This document shows positions 35,201 through 44,498 of a stretch of 64,000 bases of DNA, in pieces. The DNA comes from Phreatobacter oligotrophus. GTDB taxonomy: Bacteria; Pseudomonadota; Alphaproteobacteria; Rhizobiales; Phreatobacteraceae. The stretch lies in the NCBI RefSeq assembly GCF_003046185.1, contig NZ_PZZL01000001.1, positions 62,001-126,000 of the forward strand, in the 5' to 3' direction. Under the pieces are notes generated by a model. The model had not been told where the DNA came from. It was given only the letters and a program-made list of their open reading frames with translations, and searched no databases. Numbering within the stretch: position 1 is the stretch's first letter; each line of letters opens with the position of its first letter. A program made the translations under genes and the position numbers.

Positions 35201-35228
35201 AAGCCCGGCCAATGGCCGGGCTTCGTCG
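35201..35228 (+). terminator. Intrinsic-type terminator of the gcv operon
   Basis: AAGCCCGGCC (35201-35210) and GGCCGGGCTT (35214-35223) form a perfect 10-bp stem with a 3-base loop. It starts 26 bases after the gcvPB stop and is followed by CGTCGTTT, a partial T-rich tail. It also faces the convergent PfpI-family gene. Confidence 0.8.
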
Positions 35229-35247
35229 TTTCAGGGGGCGCAGGGCC

Positions 35248-35817
35248 TCAGGCGGCGCGCTCGTGGCGGCCTTCCTCGATCTCCTCGACGATCTTGGCGA
35301 CGAAGGCCGGCAGGTCCTTGGGCGCGCGTGAGGTGATGATGCCCTGGTCGGTGACGACCTCCTCGTCGACCCAGTCGCCGCCGGCATTCTCCATGTCCGT
35401 GCGGATCGACTGGTAGGAGGTCATGCGCAAGCCCGCCGTGACGCCGGCCTCGGCCAGCAGCCAGGGGCCATGGCAGATGGCGGCGACCACCTTGCCGTCG
35501 GCAACGAAGCGGCGGATCGTGTCGACCGCCTTTTTCTCGACGCGCAGCTTGTCGGGATTGATCACGCCGCCCGGCAGGACGAGAGCGTCATAGGCATTGG
35601 CGTCCACCTGCTCGAGGGTCTGGTCGACCGGCACGGTGCGGCCCCAGTCGGCCTTGTCCCAGCCGCGGATCTCGCCGGGCGAGAGGGTCTTGGCAGGCGA
35701 GGCGACATGCACCGTCGCGCCCTTGTCCCGCAGGCTGTTCAGCGGCACCTCGAGCTCGGACTGCTCGAAACCGTCGGTGGCGAGGATGAGAATCTTGGAC
35801 TGTGCGATCTGCGGCAC
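35248..35817 (-). CDS. DJ-1/PfpI-family protein (type 1 glutamine amidotransferase-like)
   Basis: A 189-residue cytoplasmic protein of the PfpI/YhbO group. The nucleophile elbow VVAAICHGPWLLAEAG supplies the reactive Cys, with the adjacent His, and DALVLPGGVINPDKLR is the preceding family segment. Members are reported as proteases, chaperones or deglycases, and the true activity is debated. GTG 35817 is preferred because GGAG lies 6 bases upstream and the family N-terminus (KILILATDGFEQSELE) starts just after. It faces the gcv terminator. Confidence 0.9.
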   Translation of the reverse strand: MPQIAQSKILILATDGFEQSELEVPLNSLRDKGATVHVASPAKTLSPGEIRGWDKADWGRTVPVDQTLEQVDANAYDALVLPGGVINPDKLRVEKKAVDTIRRFVADGKVVAAICHGPWLLAEAGVTAGLRMTSYQSIRTDMENAGGDWVDEEVVTDQGIITSRAPKDLPAFVAKIVEEIEEGRHERAA

Positions 35818-35885
35818 GGGAGGCTCCGGGTTCGGGGGAAGGTCCCGGACGAACGAGGGAGCCGCGCCGCGGTTCCGCCGTGACG

Positions 35886-36269
35886 TCAACGAACGGGCAG
35901 CGGCCGATCACAACGCTGGTAGATGTGGGGCGAGTTCTGCACGTTGATCTCCAGCCGCGTCGGGCTGATCTGGCGGAAGCTCACCTCGCCCTGGTCCACC
36001 TGCGTCTCGCCCTCGCCACGGCAACGCCCGCTTCCCACGATGGCGCCGCGCTCGACGCGGATGCGGCTGAACCGGCAGAACGCCGCGAAGAAGGTGACCT
36101 CGCGCGGCTTGACCTCGACCCGGCCGTCATCGGTCTCCTCGGAGCAGGATCGCTCCTCATAGCCCCAGGTGCCGACCATGGCGGGCGGCAGGGCGCGGAT
36201 CGTCTCGGCGGCCGAGGCTGCGGCGAGGCCGGCTGCCAGAAGAAGAGGGGCGAGGGCGAGGCGGATCAT
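35886..36269 (-). CDS. Small exported protein of unknown function
   Basis: A 127-residue protein with a Sec signal peptide (MIRLALAPLLLAAGLAAASA) cleaved near Ala20. The mature part starts ETIRALPPAMVGTWGYEERSC and has four cysteines (in ERSCSEE, AAFCRF, SGRCRG and YQRCDRPL) that could form two disulfides. The MVGTWG start and the size resemble small lipocalin-like exported proteins, but I cannot assign a family with confidence. ATG 36269 has GGAG 8 bases upstream. It precedes the PfpI gene on the same strand by 68 bases. Confidence 0.7.
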   Translation of the reverse strand: MIRLALAPLLLAAGLAAASAAETIRALPPAMVGTWGYEERSCSEETDDGRVEVKPREVTFFAAFCRFSRIRVERGAIVGSGRCRGEGETQVDQGEVSFRQISPTRLEINVQNSPHIYQRCDRPLPVR

Positions 36270-36399
36270 GGGAGGGGCTCCGGAGGGCCCCCTGTGTCGG
36301 ACCCGCCTGTTTCTGCCGCGCGCCGTCGCGCAGCTGTTTCTGTTCTCTGCAACCGTTGGTATGGATGCACCCGACGATGGTCCGCTTGCAGGAGTTGGC

Positions 36400-37146
36400 A
36401 TGCTGCCCCGACTGATGCTCGTCATGGTGACCCTGGCCACGCTCTCCCTGGCAGGGCAGGGCCCCGCGGCCTCGGCTCCCCTCGACGACCGCTCCGCCGC
36501 TGCCGCAGTCCGGCGCTTCAATGAGATGGCGAATGCGGCTGCACAGGCCGGCAGCCTCCCGCGCATTGCCGATCCCGCCGTCCGGCAGGTGCTCGAGGCA
36601 GCGTGGGACCGCAAGCTCACCGATCCGCGCCGCCGTGCGGGAGCCGACGATGTCCTCGTTCTCGCGCGGTTCTGCGAGGCCGGAGCGTCGGTCTGGCAGC
36701 GCTACACCGATTTCGTGCCGCGGGGTCGTGCCCGCGCCGACGTGAAGGCCAACATCGCCACCTTCGGCGACGAGATCATGCCCGGCCTGGCCTTCTCCGC
36801 CCGCTGCACGGCCACCCTCATGGAGGCAACCGTGGCCTATCTGGCGAGGCTCCCTGCCGATCAGAGGACCGAGACGCGGCAGGATGGCCTCGATCGCGTG
36901 CGGATCGGCGCCTCCCAGGTGGCGCGCGGGCTTCTGACCACCATGGACGAGTCACCGATCCCGCCGGCCCACGCCGCCATCCTCGCCACTGCGCTGACAG
37001 AGGTGGCGCCGCGGCTGGCCGCCGGCCTGGAGCCCGCCCAGCGCCGGGCGGTGGCGGCCCGCGCCCGCCAGGCGGCAGGCGTCGCCCACCTGGCCACGGT
37101 CAGGCCGGCGCTTGTCGCCTTCGCCCAGCGTGTCGATGCGCCTTGA
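36400..37146 (+). CDS. Exported protein of unknown function
   Basis: A 248-residue protein with a signal peptide (LMLVMVTLATLSLAGQG) starting at ATG 36400, which has GGAG 5 bases upstream. The mature domain is mostly helical and Ala-rich, with FCEAGASVWQRYTDF, PGLAFSARCTATLMEA and a TMDESPIPPAHAAILATALTE segment. No family is recognised. The divergent neighbour (35886-36269) is also exported, so the two may share the 130-base promoter region. Confidence 0.65.
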   Translation: MLPRLMLVMVTLATLSLAGQGPAASAPLDDRSAAAAVRRFNEMANAAAQAGSLPRIADPAVRQVLEAAWDRKLTDPRRRAGADDVLVLARFCEAGASVWQRYTDFVPRGRARADVKANIATFGDEIMPGLAFSARCTATLMEATVAYLARLPADQRTETRQDGLDRVRIGASQVARGLLTTMDESPIPPAHAAILATALTEVAPRLAAGLEPAQRRAVAARARQAAGVAHLATVRPALVAFAQRVDAP

Positions 37147-37349
37147 GGCCAGCGCCGCGCTTGCCTTTCCGCCCGCCTTCCCCTTAAAGGACGGCATGCG
37201 CTTCGCCGCCCGCACCGCTTCGCGAATTACCGGCCCGGCCTCCTGAAGGCCGCGCGGCCCGTCGCGTGCGCCCGGAGGTCCGGGGTTTAAGCTCTTCACC
37301 CGCTCCGACTTCTCCGCGGCCTCTTGCCGCTCGTCCCGGCCGACCCACC

Positions 37350-40328
37350 ATGTCCGACCAGAACCCCACCGACGCCTTCGACTATTCGAAGACCCTTCTC
37401 CTGCCCGAGACGCCCTTCCCGATGCGGGCGGGGCTCCCGGAAAAGGAGCCGCAGATCCTCAAGTCCTGGGAGGAGATGGACCTCTACGGTCGCCTGCGCC
37501 GCTCCGCCCGCGGCCGCGACCGCTTCGTGCTCCACGACGGCCCTCCCTACGCCAACGGCCATCTCCATATCGGCCACGCGCTCAACAAGATCCTCAAGGA
37601 CATGGTGACGAAGTCGCAGCAGATGCTCGGCTTCGACAGCGACTACGTGCCCGGCTGGGACTGCCACGGCCTGCCGATCGAGTGGAAGATCGAGGAGGAG
37701 TACCGCTCCAAGGGCAAGAACAAGGACGAGGTGCCGGTCGTCGAGTTCCGCCAGGAATGCCGCGCCTTCGCCACCCACTGGCTGAACGTGCAGCGCGAGG
37801 AGTTCAAGCGCCTCGGCGTCGTCGGCGACTGGGCGAACCCCTATCAGACCATGACCTTCCACGCCGAGGCGCAGATCGCCGAGGAGATCATCAAGTTCGC
37901 CGAAAGCGGACAGCTCTATCGCGGCTCGAAGCCGGTCATGTGGTCGGTGGTGGAGAAGACCGCCCTGGCCGAGGCCGAGGTCGAGTATCACGACTACCAG
38001 AGCGACATGATCTGGGCGGCCTTCCCGGTGCGGGCGGTTTCGCCGGCGGTCGCCGACACGGCGGCCCGGGACAAGCTCGCGCATCTGAAGAACGCCAGCG
38101 TCGTCATCTGGACGACCACGCCCTGGACCATCCCCGGCAACCGCGCCATCTCCTATTCGAACCGCATCGCCTATGGCCTCTACCGGGTCATGGCCTCGCC
38201 GGCCGACAACTGGGCGCGGGTCGGCAACACCTACATCCTCGCCAAGGCCCTGGCCGAGAGCGTGTTCAAGCAGGCCAAGGTCGAGGGCTTCGAGCTCGTG
38301 GCCGATGTCTCGGCGGACGAACTCGCCGGCCTCACCTGCGCCCATCCCCTCGCCAATCTCGGCTACGGCTTCGACGTGCCGCTGCTCGACGGCGATCACG
38401 TCACCGACGATGCCGGCACCGGCTTCGTTCACACCGCCCCCGGCCATGGCCGCGAGGACTTCGAGATCTGGATGGCGAGCGGCCGCATGCTCGCCGAGCG
38501 CGCCATCGAGACCCGCATCCCCTACACGGTGGATGGCGACGGCCGCCTGACCAAGGAGGCCCCCGGCTTCGAGGGCCGCCAGGTCATCACCGAGAAGGGC
38601 GACAAGGGCGATGCCAACCAGGCGGTCATCGACGCGCTGGTGGCCGCTGGCCGCCTCGTCGCGCGCGGGCGCCTGAAGCACCAGTATCCGCATTCCTGGC
38701 GCTCCAAGAAGCCGGTCATCTTCCGCAACACGCCCCAGTGGTTCATCGCCATGGACAAGCCCTATGACGACGGCACGACGCTGCGTCAGCGGGCGCTCAA
38801 GGCCATCGGCGAGACCCAGTGGGTGCCGGAATCCGGCGAGAACCGCATCCGCGGCATGATCGAGAACCGCCCGGACTGGGTGGTTTCGCGCCAGCGCGCC
38901 TGGGGCGTGCCCATCGCCGTCTTCGTCAACCGCGACAGCGGCGAGATCCTGCGCGATCCGACCGTGGACCTGCGCATCATCGAGGCCTTCCGCCAGGAGG
39001 GCGCCGATGCCTGGTTCAAGGCCGGCGCCAAGGAGCGCTTCCTCGGCCCGCAGTACAAGGCGGATGACTGGGACAAGGTCGACGACGTGCTCGACGTCTG
39101 GTTCGATTCCGGCTCCACCCACGCCTTCACGCTGGAGCGGCCGCAGGACTTCCCGAACTTCGCCGGCCTCAAGCGCAAGGTCGATGGCGGGGCCGACACC
39201 GTCATGTACCTCGAAGGCTCCGACCAGCACCGCGGCTGGTTCCATTCCTCGCTGCTGGAAAGCTGCGGCACGCGTGGCCGTGCGCCCTATGACGTGGTGC
39301 TGACCCACGGCTTCGTCCTCGACGGCGAGGGCCGCAAGATGTCGAAGTCGCTGGGCAACACGGTGGCCCCGCAGGACGTCATCAAGCAGTCGGGCGCCGA
39401 CATCCTGCGCCTGTGGGTTGCGGCCTCCGACTATTCGGACGACCTGCGCATCGGCAAGGAGATCCTGCAGACGACCTCGGATGCCTATCGCAAGCTGCGC
39501 AACACCATCCGCTGGATGCTGGGCGCGCTCGCCCATCACGACGGCTCAGCCCTGCCCGACGTCGCCACCCTGCCGGACCTCGAGCGGCTCATGCTGCACC
39601 GGCTGGCCGAGCTCACGCCGCAGATCCACGCCGCCTATCGCGACTACGACTACAAGAAGGTCTTCGCCGCGCTGACGCAGTTCATGAATGTCGAGCTCTC
39701 GGCCTTCTATTTCGACATCCGCAAGGACCGCCTCTACTGCGATCCGGTCTCGGCGCCGGCCCGCAAGGCGGCGCTGGCGGTCATCGAGGAGATCTTCAAG
39801 GCCGTGACGACCTGGCTTGCGCCGGTGCTCTCCTTCACCGCCGAGGAGGCCTGGTGGGATCGCTATGGCCGTGACGGCTCGGTGCACCTCCAGGGCTTCT
39901 ACGCGGCGCCCGAGGCCTGGCTCGACCCGGCCCTCGATGCCCGCTGGGAGAAGATCCGCAAGGTCCGCCGCGCCGTCACCGGCGCATTGGAGCTGGAGCG
40001 TGCCGCCAAGCGGCTCGGCTCCTCGCTGGAGGCGGCCCCGGTGGTCCACATTGCCGATCCCGAGCTCATGGCGGCTGTGGAGGGCATCGACCTCGCCGAG
40101 GTCGCCATCACCTCCGCCATCCGCGTGGTTGCGGGCGAGGGGCCGGCCACGGCCTATCGCGCCGACGACATCCGCGGCGTGGCTGTGGAGCCGGCCAAGG
40201 CGGCTGGCGTGAAATGCGCCCGCTCCTGGAAGTACTTCGATCCGGCCACCGCCGATCCGGACTTCCCGGACATCACGCCGCGCGACGCGGCGGCGATGCG
40301 CGAGTGGCAGCAGCGCCACGCGCTGTGA
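37350..40328 (+). CDS. ileS: Isoleucyl-tRNA synthetase
   Basis: A 992-residue class I synthetase that charges tRNA-Ile. The HIGH motif is in [12 protein letters not shown] (about 80), the KMSKS motif in [11 protein letters not shown] (about 660), and the editing (CP1) domain has [12 protein letters not shown] and [15 protein letters not shown]. The length and the lack of a C-terminal zinc cysteine cluster fit the alphaproteobacterial type. ATG 37350 is used; the frame is open further upstream without a clear ribosome site. It is a single housekeeping gene. Confidence 0.97.
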   Translation: MSDQNPTDAFDYSKTLLLPETPFPMRAGLPEKEPQILKSWEEMDLYGRLRRSARGRDRFVLHDGPPYANGHLHIGHALNKILKDMVTKSQQMLGFDSDYVPGWDCHGLPIEWKIEEEYRSKGKNKDEVPVVEFRQECRAFATHWLNVQREEFKRLGVVGDWANPYQTMTFHAEAQIAEEIIKFAESGQLYRGSKPVMWSVVEKTALAEAEVEYHDYQSDMIWAAFPVRAVSPAVADTAARDKLAHLKNASVVIWTTTPWTIPGNRAISYSNRIAYGLYRVMASPADNWARVGNTYILAKALAESVFKQAKVEGFELVADVSADELAGLTCAHPLANLGYGFDVPLLDGDHVTDDAGTGFVHTAPGHGREDFEIWMASGRMLAERAIETRIPYTVDGDGRLTKEAPGFEGRQVITEKGDKGDANQAVIDALVAAGRLVARGRLKHQYPHSWRSKKPVIFRNTPQWFIAMDKPYDDGTTLRQRALKAIGETQWVPESGENRIRGMIENRPDWVVSRQRAWGVPIAVFVNRDSGEILRDPTVDLRIIEAFRQEGADAWFKAGAKERFLGPQYKADDWDKVDDVLDVWFDSGSTHAFTLERPQDFPNFAGLKRKVDGGADTVMYLEGSDQHRGWFHSSLLESCGTRGRAPYDVVLTHGFVLDGEGRKMSKSLGNTVAPQDVIKQSGADILRLWVAASDYSDDLRIGKEILQTTSDAYRKLRNTIRWMLGALAHHDGSALPDVATLPDLERLMLHRLAELTPQIHAAYRDYDYKKVFAALTQFMNVELSAFYFDIRKDRLYCDPVSAPARKAALAVIEEIFKAVTTWLAPVLSFTAEEAWWDRYGRDGSVHLQGFYAAPEAWLDPALDARWEKIRKVRRAVTGALELERAAKRLGSSLEAAPVVHIADPELMAAVEGIDLAEVAITSAIRVVAGEGPATAYRADDIRGVAVEPAKAAGVKCARSWKYFDPATADPDFPDITPRDAAAMREWQQRHAL

Positions 40329-40334
40329 CAAGTG

Positions 40335-40357
40335 GGGAGCCGCCCGGCGCGGCTCCC
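40335..40357 (+). terminator. Stem-loop after ileS
   Basis: GGGAGCCGC (40335-40343) and GCGGCTCCC (40349-40357) form a perfect 9-bp stem with a 5-base loop, 7 bases after the ileS stop. No T-run follows. It is a likely transcript end or 3'-stabilising hairpin. Confidence 0.55.
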
Positions 40358-40545
40358 GCCCATCTCCCGATGAGCTGAGCCGCCCCGTCCGGGCAGCGCG
40401 TGCGCTTGGCCAAAATACAACCTAAGATAGTTTTGTGTCATTCGTTACAACCCCAAATAGAAGATGGGAAGCTGTCCCGCTATGAGGGAGTCGTCCTGCC
40501 GTTGCGCATGGTGCGCCCGGACGAGGGACCACAGGGAGACACCCC

Positions 40546-40905
40546 ATGGCGACGTTCCATTCCTTTGATGACAAGGCGATTGAAGCCGCTCTGGAGGCGG
40601 CGCGGGCCCACTACGAGGCGCCCGCGATCGAAGCCAATCGGCGCGAGCTCAACCCGATCGACGACGGCCACCTCCGCGTTGCCGCGCAGTGCATCAGCGT
40701 GACCGTGGAGGATGGCAAGGTCTGCCTCAACCTGCCGCTCGGCATCGGCAAGTTCTGTTTCAACATCCCTTCGATCATCCCGAACGGGACGGCGGCCCAG
40801 GCCTGCCTCGACATCTGCACCACCTGGGGCATTCCGACGGGGGTCAGGGTGACGATCAGCGTCGCCGGGAAGGTCATTCTGGAGAAGTCCTTCGGCAAGT
40901 GCTGA
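40546..40905 (+). CDS. Cysteine-containing small protein of unknown function
   Basis: A 119-residue protein with no signal peptide. The first half is helical and acidic (SFDDKAIEAALEAARAHYEA). The second half carries six cysteines in a regular pattern: AAQCISVTVEDGKVCLNLP, KFCFNIPSIIP, QACLDICTTWG and a terminal GKC. They could bind metal or form disulfides. I recognise no family. ATG 40546 has GGGAGA about 6 bases before it. The 217-base leader contains an AT-rich stretch (40408-40465) suggesting its own promoter. It stands alone between ileS and another small gene. Confidence 0.7.
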   Translation: MATFHSFDDKAIEAALEAARAHYEAPAIEANRRELNPIDDGHLRVAAQCISVTVEDGKVCLNLPLGIGKFCFNIPSIIPNGTAAQACLDICTTWGIPTGVRVTISVAGKVILEKSFGKC

Positions 40906-41137
40906 CCGGCCAAGGCTCAGTCACGGTCGGCGGTCCGGGCGGTTCACCCGGGCCGCTTTCGGCTGTTCGCGCCAGGACAATGCGGGGTTGTAGCCGGAGT
41001 GCTTCAAGGAAAACCGACCCCGGTCTTTCCCGTAAGCGTGATCCCGTTGGGCAAAGCCCGGTCTCGCGGGCGCCCGGCGCATGCGATCATCATGGATGGT
41101 TCAAGACAGGGCGTGCGAGCCACGCCGCGAGGACATC

Positions 41138-41407
41138 ATGGGAGACGACGGGCCGGCATCCGTGCCAGCGCGCACCCGGTACGCGGTCGTGCCCTTCATC
41201 CGGCGCGGTCCCCGGATGGTGGCCGAGGACATCCATTATCTCGACACCTACGAACAGGCGCAGGTGGTGGCGCGTTTCGTCGCGGCGCGACGGCCGGGCG
41301 TCCTGGTGCTCTCGGTCGCGCCCATGCAAGGCGAGGACGAACCGGAGATCGCCGTGCTGGAACGCATCGGCTCCGGCCTGTCGGGGGCCGGCGCCTGGCT
41401 GCATTGA
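41138..41407 (+). CDS. Small hypothetical protein
   Basis: An 89-residue cytoplasmic protein beginning MGDDGPASVPARTRYAVVPF at ATG 41138, with GAGG 5-6 bases upstream. It contains YLDTYEQAQVVARFVAARRPGV and GVLVLSVAPMQGEDEPEIAVL, a beta-alpha-like pattern. No family is recognised. The upstream 232 bases show nothing else certain. Confidence 0.6.
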   Translation: MGDDGPASVPARTRYAVVPFIRRGPRMVAEDIHYLDTYEQAQVVARFVAARRPGVLVLSVAPMQGEDEPEIAVLERIGSGLSGAGAWLH

Positions 41408-41450
41408 GATGGCGCGGCGCCGCGCACGGCACCACGGTTGACGTCATGCG

Positions 41451-41469
41451 GACCGGGCCATCCCCGGTC
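41451..41469. terminator. Hairpin between convergent small gene and cold-shock gene
   Basis: GACCGGG (41451-41457) and CCCGGTC (41463-41469) give a 7-bp stem with a 5-base loop in the 80-base gap between the convergent genes. There is no T-run on either side. It may serve as a weak bidirectional end. Confidence 0.4.
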
Positions 41470-41487
41470 CGGCCCCGATGCGGGTCG

Positions 41488-41697
41488 TCAGGCCAGCTTC
41501 AGCTGGTCGGCCGACTGCTTGCCGGTGCGGCGGTCGGTGGCGAGCTCATACGACACCTGCTCGCCCTCGCGAAGGTCGTTGAGACCGGCGCGCTGCACGG
41601 CCGAGATGTGCACGAACACATCCTTGCCGCCGTCGGACGGCTGGATGAAGCCGTAGCCCTTCTGGGGGTTGAACCACTTCACGGTCCCGGTCGCCAT
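41488..41697 (-). CDS. Cold-shock protein (CspA family)
   Basis: A 69-residue single cold-shock domain that binds single-stranded RNA and DNA. It contains [20 protein letters not shown], with RNP1 (KGYGFI), and [10 protein letters not shown], with RNP2. The length is the family standard. It lies 34 bases downstream of the DEAD-box helicase on the same strand, so the two are probably co-transcribed; both act on RNA structure in the cold. Confidence 0.96.
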   Translation of the reverse strand: MATGTVKWFNPQKGYGFIQPSDGGKDVFVHISAVQRAGLNDLREGEQVSYELATDRRTGKQSADQLKLA

Positions 41698-41731
41698 GGA
41701 ATGCTCCTCGATGTTGGCGGTGGAGGGATTG

Positions 41732-42946
41732 TCAGGCAGCCCGTGGGCGGGGCTGCGGACGCCTGGCAGGACGCGCTGCCGGACGGATTTCGGTCCGTGC
41801 CGGCGACGAGGCCTGGATGGGAGACGCCGCCACGGCGAGGCGCACGCGCGTCAGTTTCTCGATCGCGGCGAGATGGCCGCGCTCGGAAGGATCACAGAAG
41901 GCAAGGGCGATGCCCGTCCGGCCGGCACGGCCTGTGCGGCCGATGCGGTGGACATAGCTCTCGGGCTCATTGGGCAGGTCGAAGTTCACCACATGGGTGA
42001 CCTCGGCCACGTCGATGCCGCGGGCGAACAGGTCGGTCGCCACGAGAATGCGGCACTCGCCGGACTTGAAGGCCGCGAGCGCCCGCTGGCGGGCATTCTG
42101 GCTCTTGTTGCCGTGGATGGCATCGGCCGAGAAGCCGGACTTCACGAGCTGGCCGGCGAGGCGGTTCGCCCCGTGCTTGGTGCGCGTGAAGACGACGACG
42201 CGAGCAAGCGCCGGGTCGCCGAGCAGCTTTTCGAGGAGCTGGCGCTTGTCGGAGGTGCCGACGTGGAAGACGTGCTGCTCGATGGCTTCGACCGTGACGA
42301 TTTCCGGCGTCACCTCGACCCGCATCGGCTCCCACAGCATGTCGCGGGCGAGCTTGGCCACCTCAGCCGGCATGGTGGCGGAGAACAGCATGGACTGGCG
42401 CTGCTCAGGGAGCTTGGCGAGGATCTTCCGCACGTCGCGGATGAAGCCCATGTCCAGCATGCGGTCCGCCTCGTCAAGGACGAGGTGGGTGACCGTGTCG
42501 AGCCGGACGAGGCCCTGGCCCATCAGGTCGATGAGCCGGCCGGGCGTCGCCACCAGCACGTCGATGCCGCGGGCGATGGCCTGGGCCTGCGGGTTCTGGC
42601 CGACGCCGCCGAAGATGACGGCATGGCGCAGCTTCAGATGTTTGGAGAGGCGGGTGACGTTGTCGAAGATCTGCAGCGCCAGCTCGCGCGTCGGCGCGAG
42701 CACGAGAGCCCGAACGCCCTTGGCGGGCAGGGGAACGCGGTCTTCGGACAGGTGCTGCAGGATCGGCAGGCTGAAGGCCGCCGTCTTGCCGGTACCAGTC
42801 TGGGCGATGCCGATCAGGTCGTGATCGTCCAGGAGATGGGGGATGGCCTTCGCCTGGATCGGCGTCGGCGTCTCGTACCCGGCATCACGCAGGGAACGCA
42901 GAAGTGGCTCGGCGAGGCCGAGATCCACGAAGGATGAATTGTTCAA
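41732..42946 (-). CDS. DEAD-box RNA helicase (RhlE-like)
   Basis: A 404-residue ATP-dependent RNA helicase. Motif [12 protein letters not shown], motif [11 protein letters not shown], motif III LFSATMP and motif [15 protein letters not shown] are all present. The family Q-motif region [19 protein letters not shown] begins the protein. There is no ATG near this; TTG 42946 (LNNSSF) is the best start and the frame remains open to 43033. The Arg/Pro-rich C-terminal tail (about 370-404) is typical of RhlE. A structured leader and a strong promoter lie upstream. Confidence 0.9.
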   Translation of the reverse strand: MNNSSFVDLGLAEPLLRSLRDAGYETPTPIQAKAIPHLLDDHDLIGIAQTGTGKTAAFSLPILQHLSEDRVPLPAKGVRALVLAPTRELALQIFDNVTRLSKHLKLRHAVIFGGVGQNPQAQAIARGIDVLVATPGRLIDLMGQGLVRLDTVTHLVLDEADRMLDMGFIRDVRKILAKLPEQRQSMLFSATMPAEVAKLARDMLWEPMRVEVTPEIVTVEAIEQHVFHVGTSDKRQLLEKLLGDPALARVVVFTRTKHGANRLAGQLVKSGFSADAIHGNKSQNARQRALAAFKSGECRILVATDLFARGIDVAEVTHVVNFDLPNEPESYVHRIGRTGRAGRTGIALAFCDPSERGHLAAIEKLTRVRLAVAASPIQASSPARTEIRPAARPARRPQPRPRAA

Positions 42947-43042
42947 GAAAATCAGTCTTTCAAGTCGACCGGAAACGCCTCTTGCGTCCTCCAGTTTCAC
43001 AGTCACGAACCGCGCGCCGGGCGGCCCAGACAACGTTGTCGC

Positions 43043-43056
43043 ACCGGAAATCCGGT
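43043..43056 (-). other. Hairpin in the helicase leader
   Basis: ACCGGA and TCCGGT pair with a 2-base central AA; the wider leader has a 5' GACAAC that can pair with a GTTGTC downstream and enclose it. In the minus-strand RNA it lies about 100 bases before the helicase start. Confidence 0.5.
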
Positions 43057-43115
43057 TGTCGACGCCTGGTTACTCACAGAAGGCGGCGCAGCGCAATCAC
43101 GACGATGGTGCTGAT

Positions 43116-43144
43116 AACATGAGGCACGTTTCCAGCCCCGTCAA
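43116..43144 (-). promoter_or_regulatory. Sigma70-type promoter for the helicase and cold-shock unit
   Basis: On the minus strand TTGACG (43144-43139) is followed after exactly 17 bases by CATGTT (43121-43116), a good -35 and an acceptable -10. It would start a transcript about 160 bases before the helicase start codon, giving a long leader as expected for cold-regulated messages. Confidence 0.6.
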
Positions 43145-43170
43145 GCCCGTCGTCGAAAAAGCGCGCTGCA

Positions 43171-43217
43171 AACATCAGAAACGATGCTGATGTTTTTCCG
43201 ATTTTCTTCGGAAAATC
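43171..43217. other. Two adjacent hairpins upstream of the helicase promoter
   Basis: AACATCAG (43171-43178) pairs with CTGATGTT (43187-43194) with TTTTCC after it on the + strand. Next, GATTTTC-TTCG-GAAAATC (43200-43217) is a perfect 7-bp stem with a TTCG tetraloop. They look like transcript ends, but no gene on either strand clearly ends here. Confidence 0.55.
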
Positions 43218-43456
43218 TTGGCGGCAGCAAGATTATTTTCGGTTGCGGGATACAGTTGAGATGGTCAGCACCGCCGCGAGACCAAAAGCGCGCACCGCTT
43301 TCGCAAGGTCGGGTGACCGTTCTCGTCGGACCCATGCCGCGCTGGTGGCCGCCGCCACCCTGACCCACCGGCAGATTGTCGCGGCGCCCCCGGCTCTTTA
43401 AGGGAGGAACGCGAAAGGCCCGCCGCCTGCGGGCCCGTCAACGGGAGAGACGTCCC

Positions 43457-44473
43457 TTGTCCACCATCTCGCGCCAGATCACCCTTGCCAGCCGCCCGCA
43501 CGGCGAGCCGACGCTCGCCAATTTCGCGACCGTCGAGACGGCCTTGCCGGCTCCCGGCCCCGACCAGGTGCTGCTGAAGATCCGCTATCTCTCGCTCGAC
43601 CCCTACATGCGCGGCCGCATGAACGACGCCAAGTCCTATGCCGCCCCGGTGCCTATCGGCGGCGTCATGGAGGGCGGTACGGTCGCCGAGGTCCTCGCCT
43701 CCAACAGCGAGCGCTTCCGTCCCGGCGACATCGTGCTGTCCCATTCCGGCTGGCAGTCCCACGCCATTGCCGACGCCAAGGACCTGCGCAAGGTCGATCC
43801 GAGCCTCGGGCCGATCTCCACCGCCGTCGGCGTCCTCGGCATGCCCGGCATGACCGCCTATACCGGCCTGCTCACCATCGGCCAGCCGAAGGAAGGCGAG
43901 ACCGTGGTCGTCGCCGCGGCCACCGGCCCGGTCGGTTCGGCAGTCGGCCAGATCGCCAGGATCAAGGGGGCGCGCGCCGTCGGCATTGCCGGCGGCGCCG
44001 ACAAGGTGAAGGCGCTAACGGAAGAGTTCGGCTTCGACGTGGCGCTCGACCACCGCTCGCCGACCTTCAAGGAGGACCTGAAGAAGGCCTGCCCGAACGG
44101 CATCGACGTCTATTTCGAGAATGTCGGCGGCCACGTCTTCGACGCGGTGCTGCCGCTGCTCAACTTCTTCGCCCGCATCCCGGTCTGTGGCCTCATCGCC
44201 CAGTACAATGCGACCTCGCTGCCGGACGGCCCGGACCGCCTGCCGCTGCTGATGCGCGATGCGCTCACCAAGCGCCTGACCATCCGCGGCTTCATCGTCC
44301 GCGACTTCGCCGACCAGTCCAAGGCCTTCTTTACCGACATGAGCCGGTGGATCGCCGAGGGCAAGGTGAAGTATCGCGAGGACGTGGTCGAGGGCCTCGA
44401 CGCCGCGCCCGAGGCCTTCATCGGCCTCCTCAAGGGCAAGAACTTCGGCAAGCTCGTCGTGAAGGTGAGCTGA
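43457..44473 (+). CDS. NADP-dependent medium-chain oxidoreductase (2-alkenal reductase-like)
   Basis: A 338-residue zinc-independent MDR reductase, of the type that reduces alkenals or quinones. LSLDPYMRGRMNDAKSY is the family start region and AAATGPVGSAVGQIARIKGA is the nucleotide-binding turn. YFENVGGHVFDAVLPLL follows. It starts at TTG 43457, with GGAGAG 7 bases upstream; no ATG is available in the right place. It is a single gene, 25 bases before the convergent aminotransferase. Confidence 0.9.
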   Translation: MSTISRQITLASRPHGEPTLANFATVETALPAPGPDQVLLKIRYLSLDPYMRGRMNDAKSYAAPVPIGGVMEGGTVAEVLASNSERFRPGDIVLSHSGWQSHAIADAKDLRKVDPSLGPISTAVGVLGMPGMTAYTGLLTIGQPKEGETVVVAAATGPVGSAVGQIARIKGARAVGIAGGADKVKALTEEFGFDVALDHRSPTFKEDLKKACPNGIDVYFENVGGHVFDAVLPLLNFFARIPVCGLIAQYNATSLPDGPDRLPLLMRDALTKRLTIRGFIVRDFADQSKAFFTDMSRWIAEGKVKYREDVVEGLDAAPEAFIGLLKGKNFGKLVVKVS

Positions 44474-44498
44474 CGGGACGACCTCCCGCCGCTCCCGC

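Larger units (their letters stand above)
42947..43456. other. 510-base gene-free divergent region with structured leader
   Basis: No gene is seen between the helicase and the reductase. It holds the helicase promoter (43116-43144), leader elements on the minus strand (ACCGGA-AA-TCCGGT at 43043-43056, and GACAAC/GTTGTC pairs), two hairpins at 43171-43217, and the reductase leader with a hairpin GGCCCGC/GCGGGCC at 43417-43435. Any small RNA here is unproved. Confidence 0.6.

Noticed and set aside
33063-35387. Long open frame (774 codons) on the minus strand across gcvPA/gcvPB
   Set aside because: It is antisense to two clear glycine decarboxylase genes, has low-complexity His/Arg/Gly-rich content and no domain; a GC-rich codon-bias shadow.
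37296-39539. Long open frame (747 codons) on the minus strand across ileS
   Set aside because: Antisense to IleS, with no recognisable domain.
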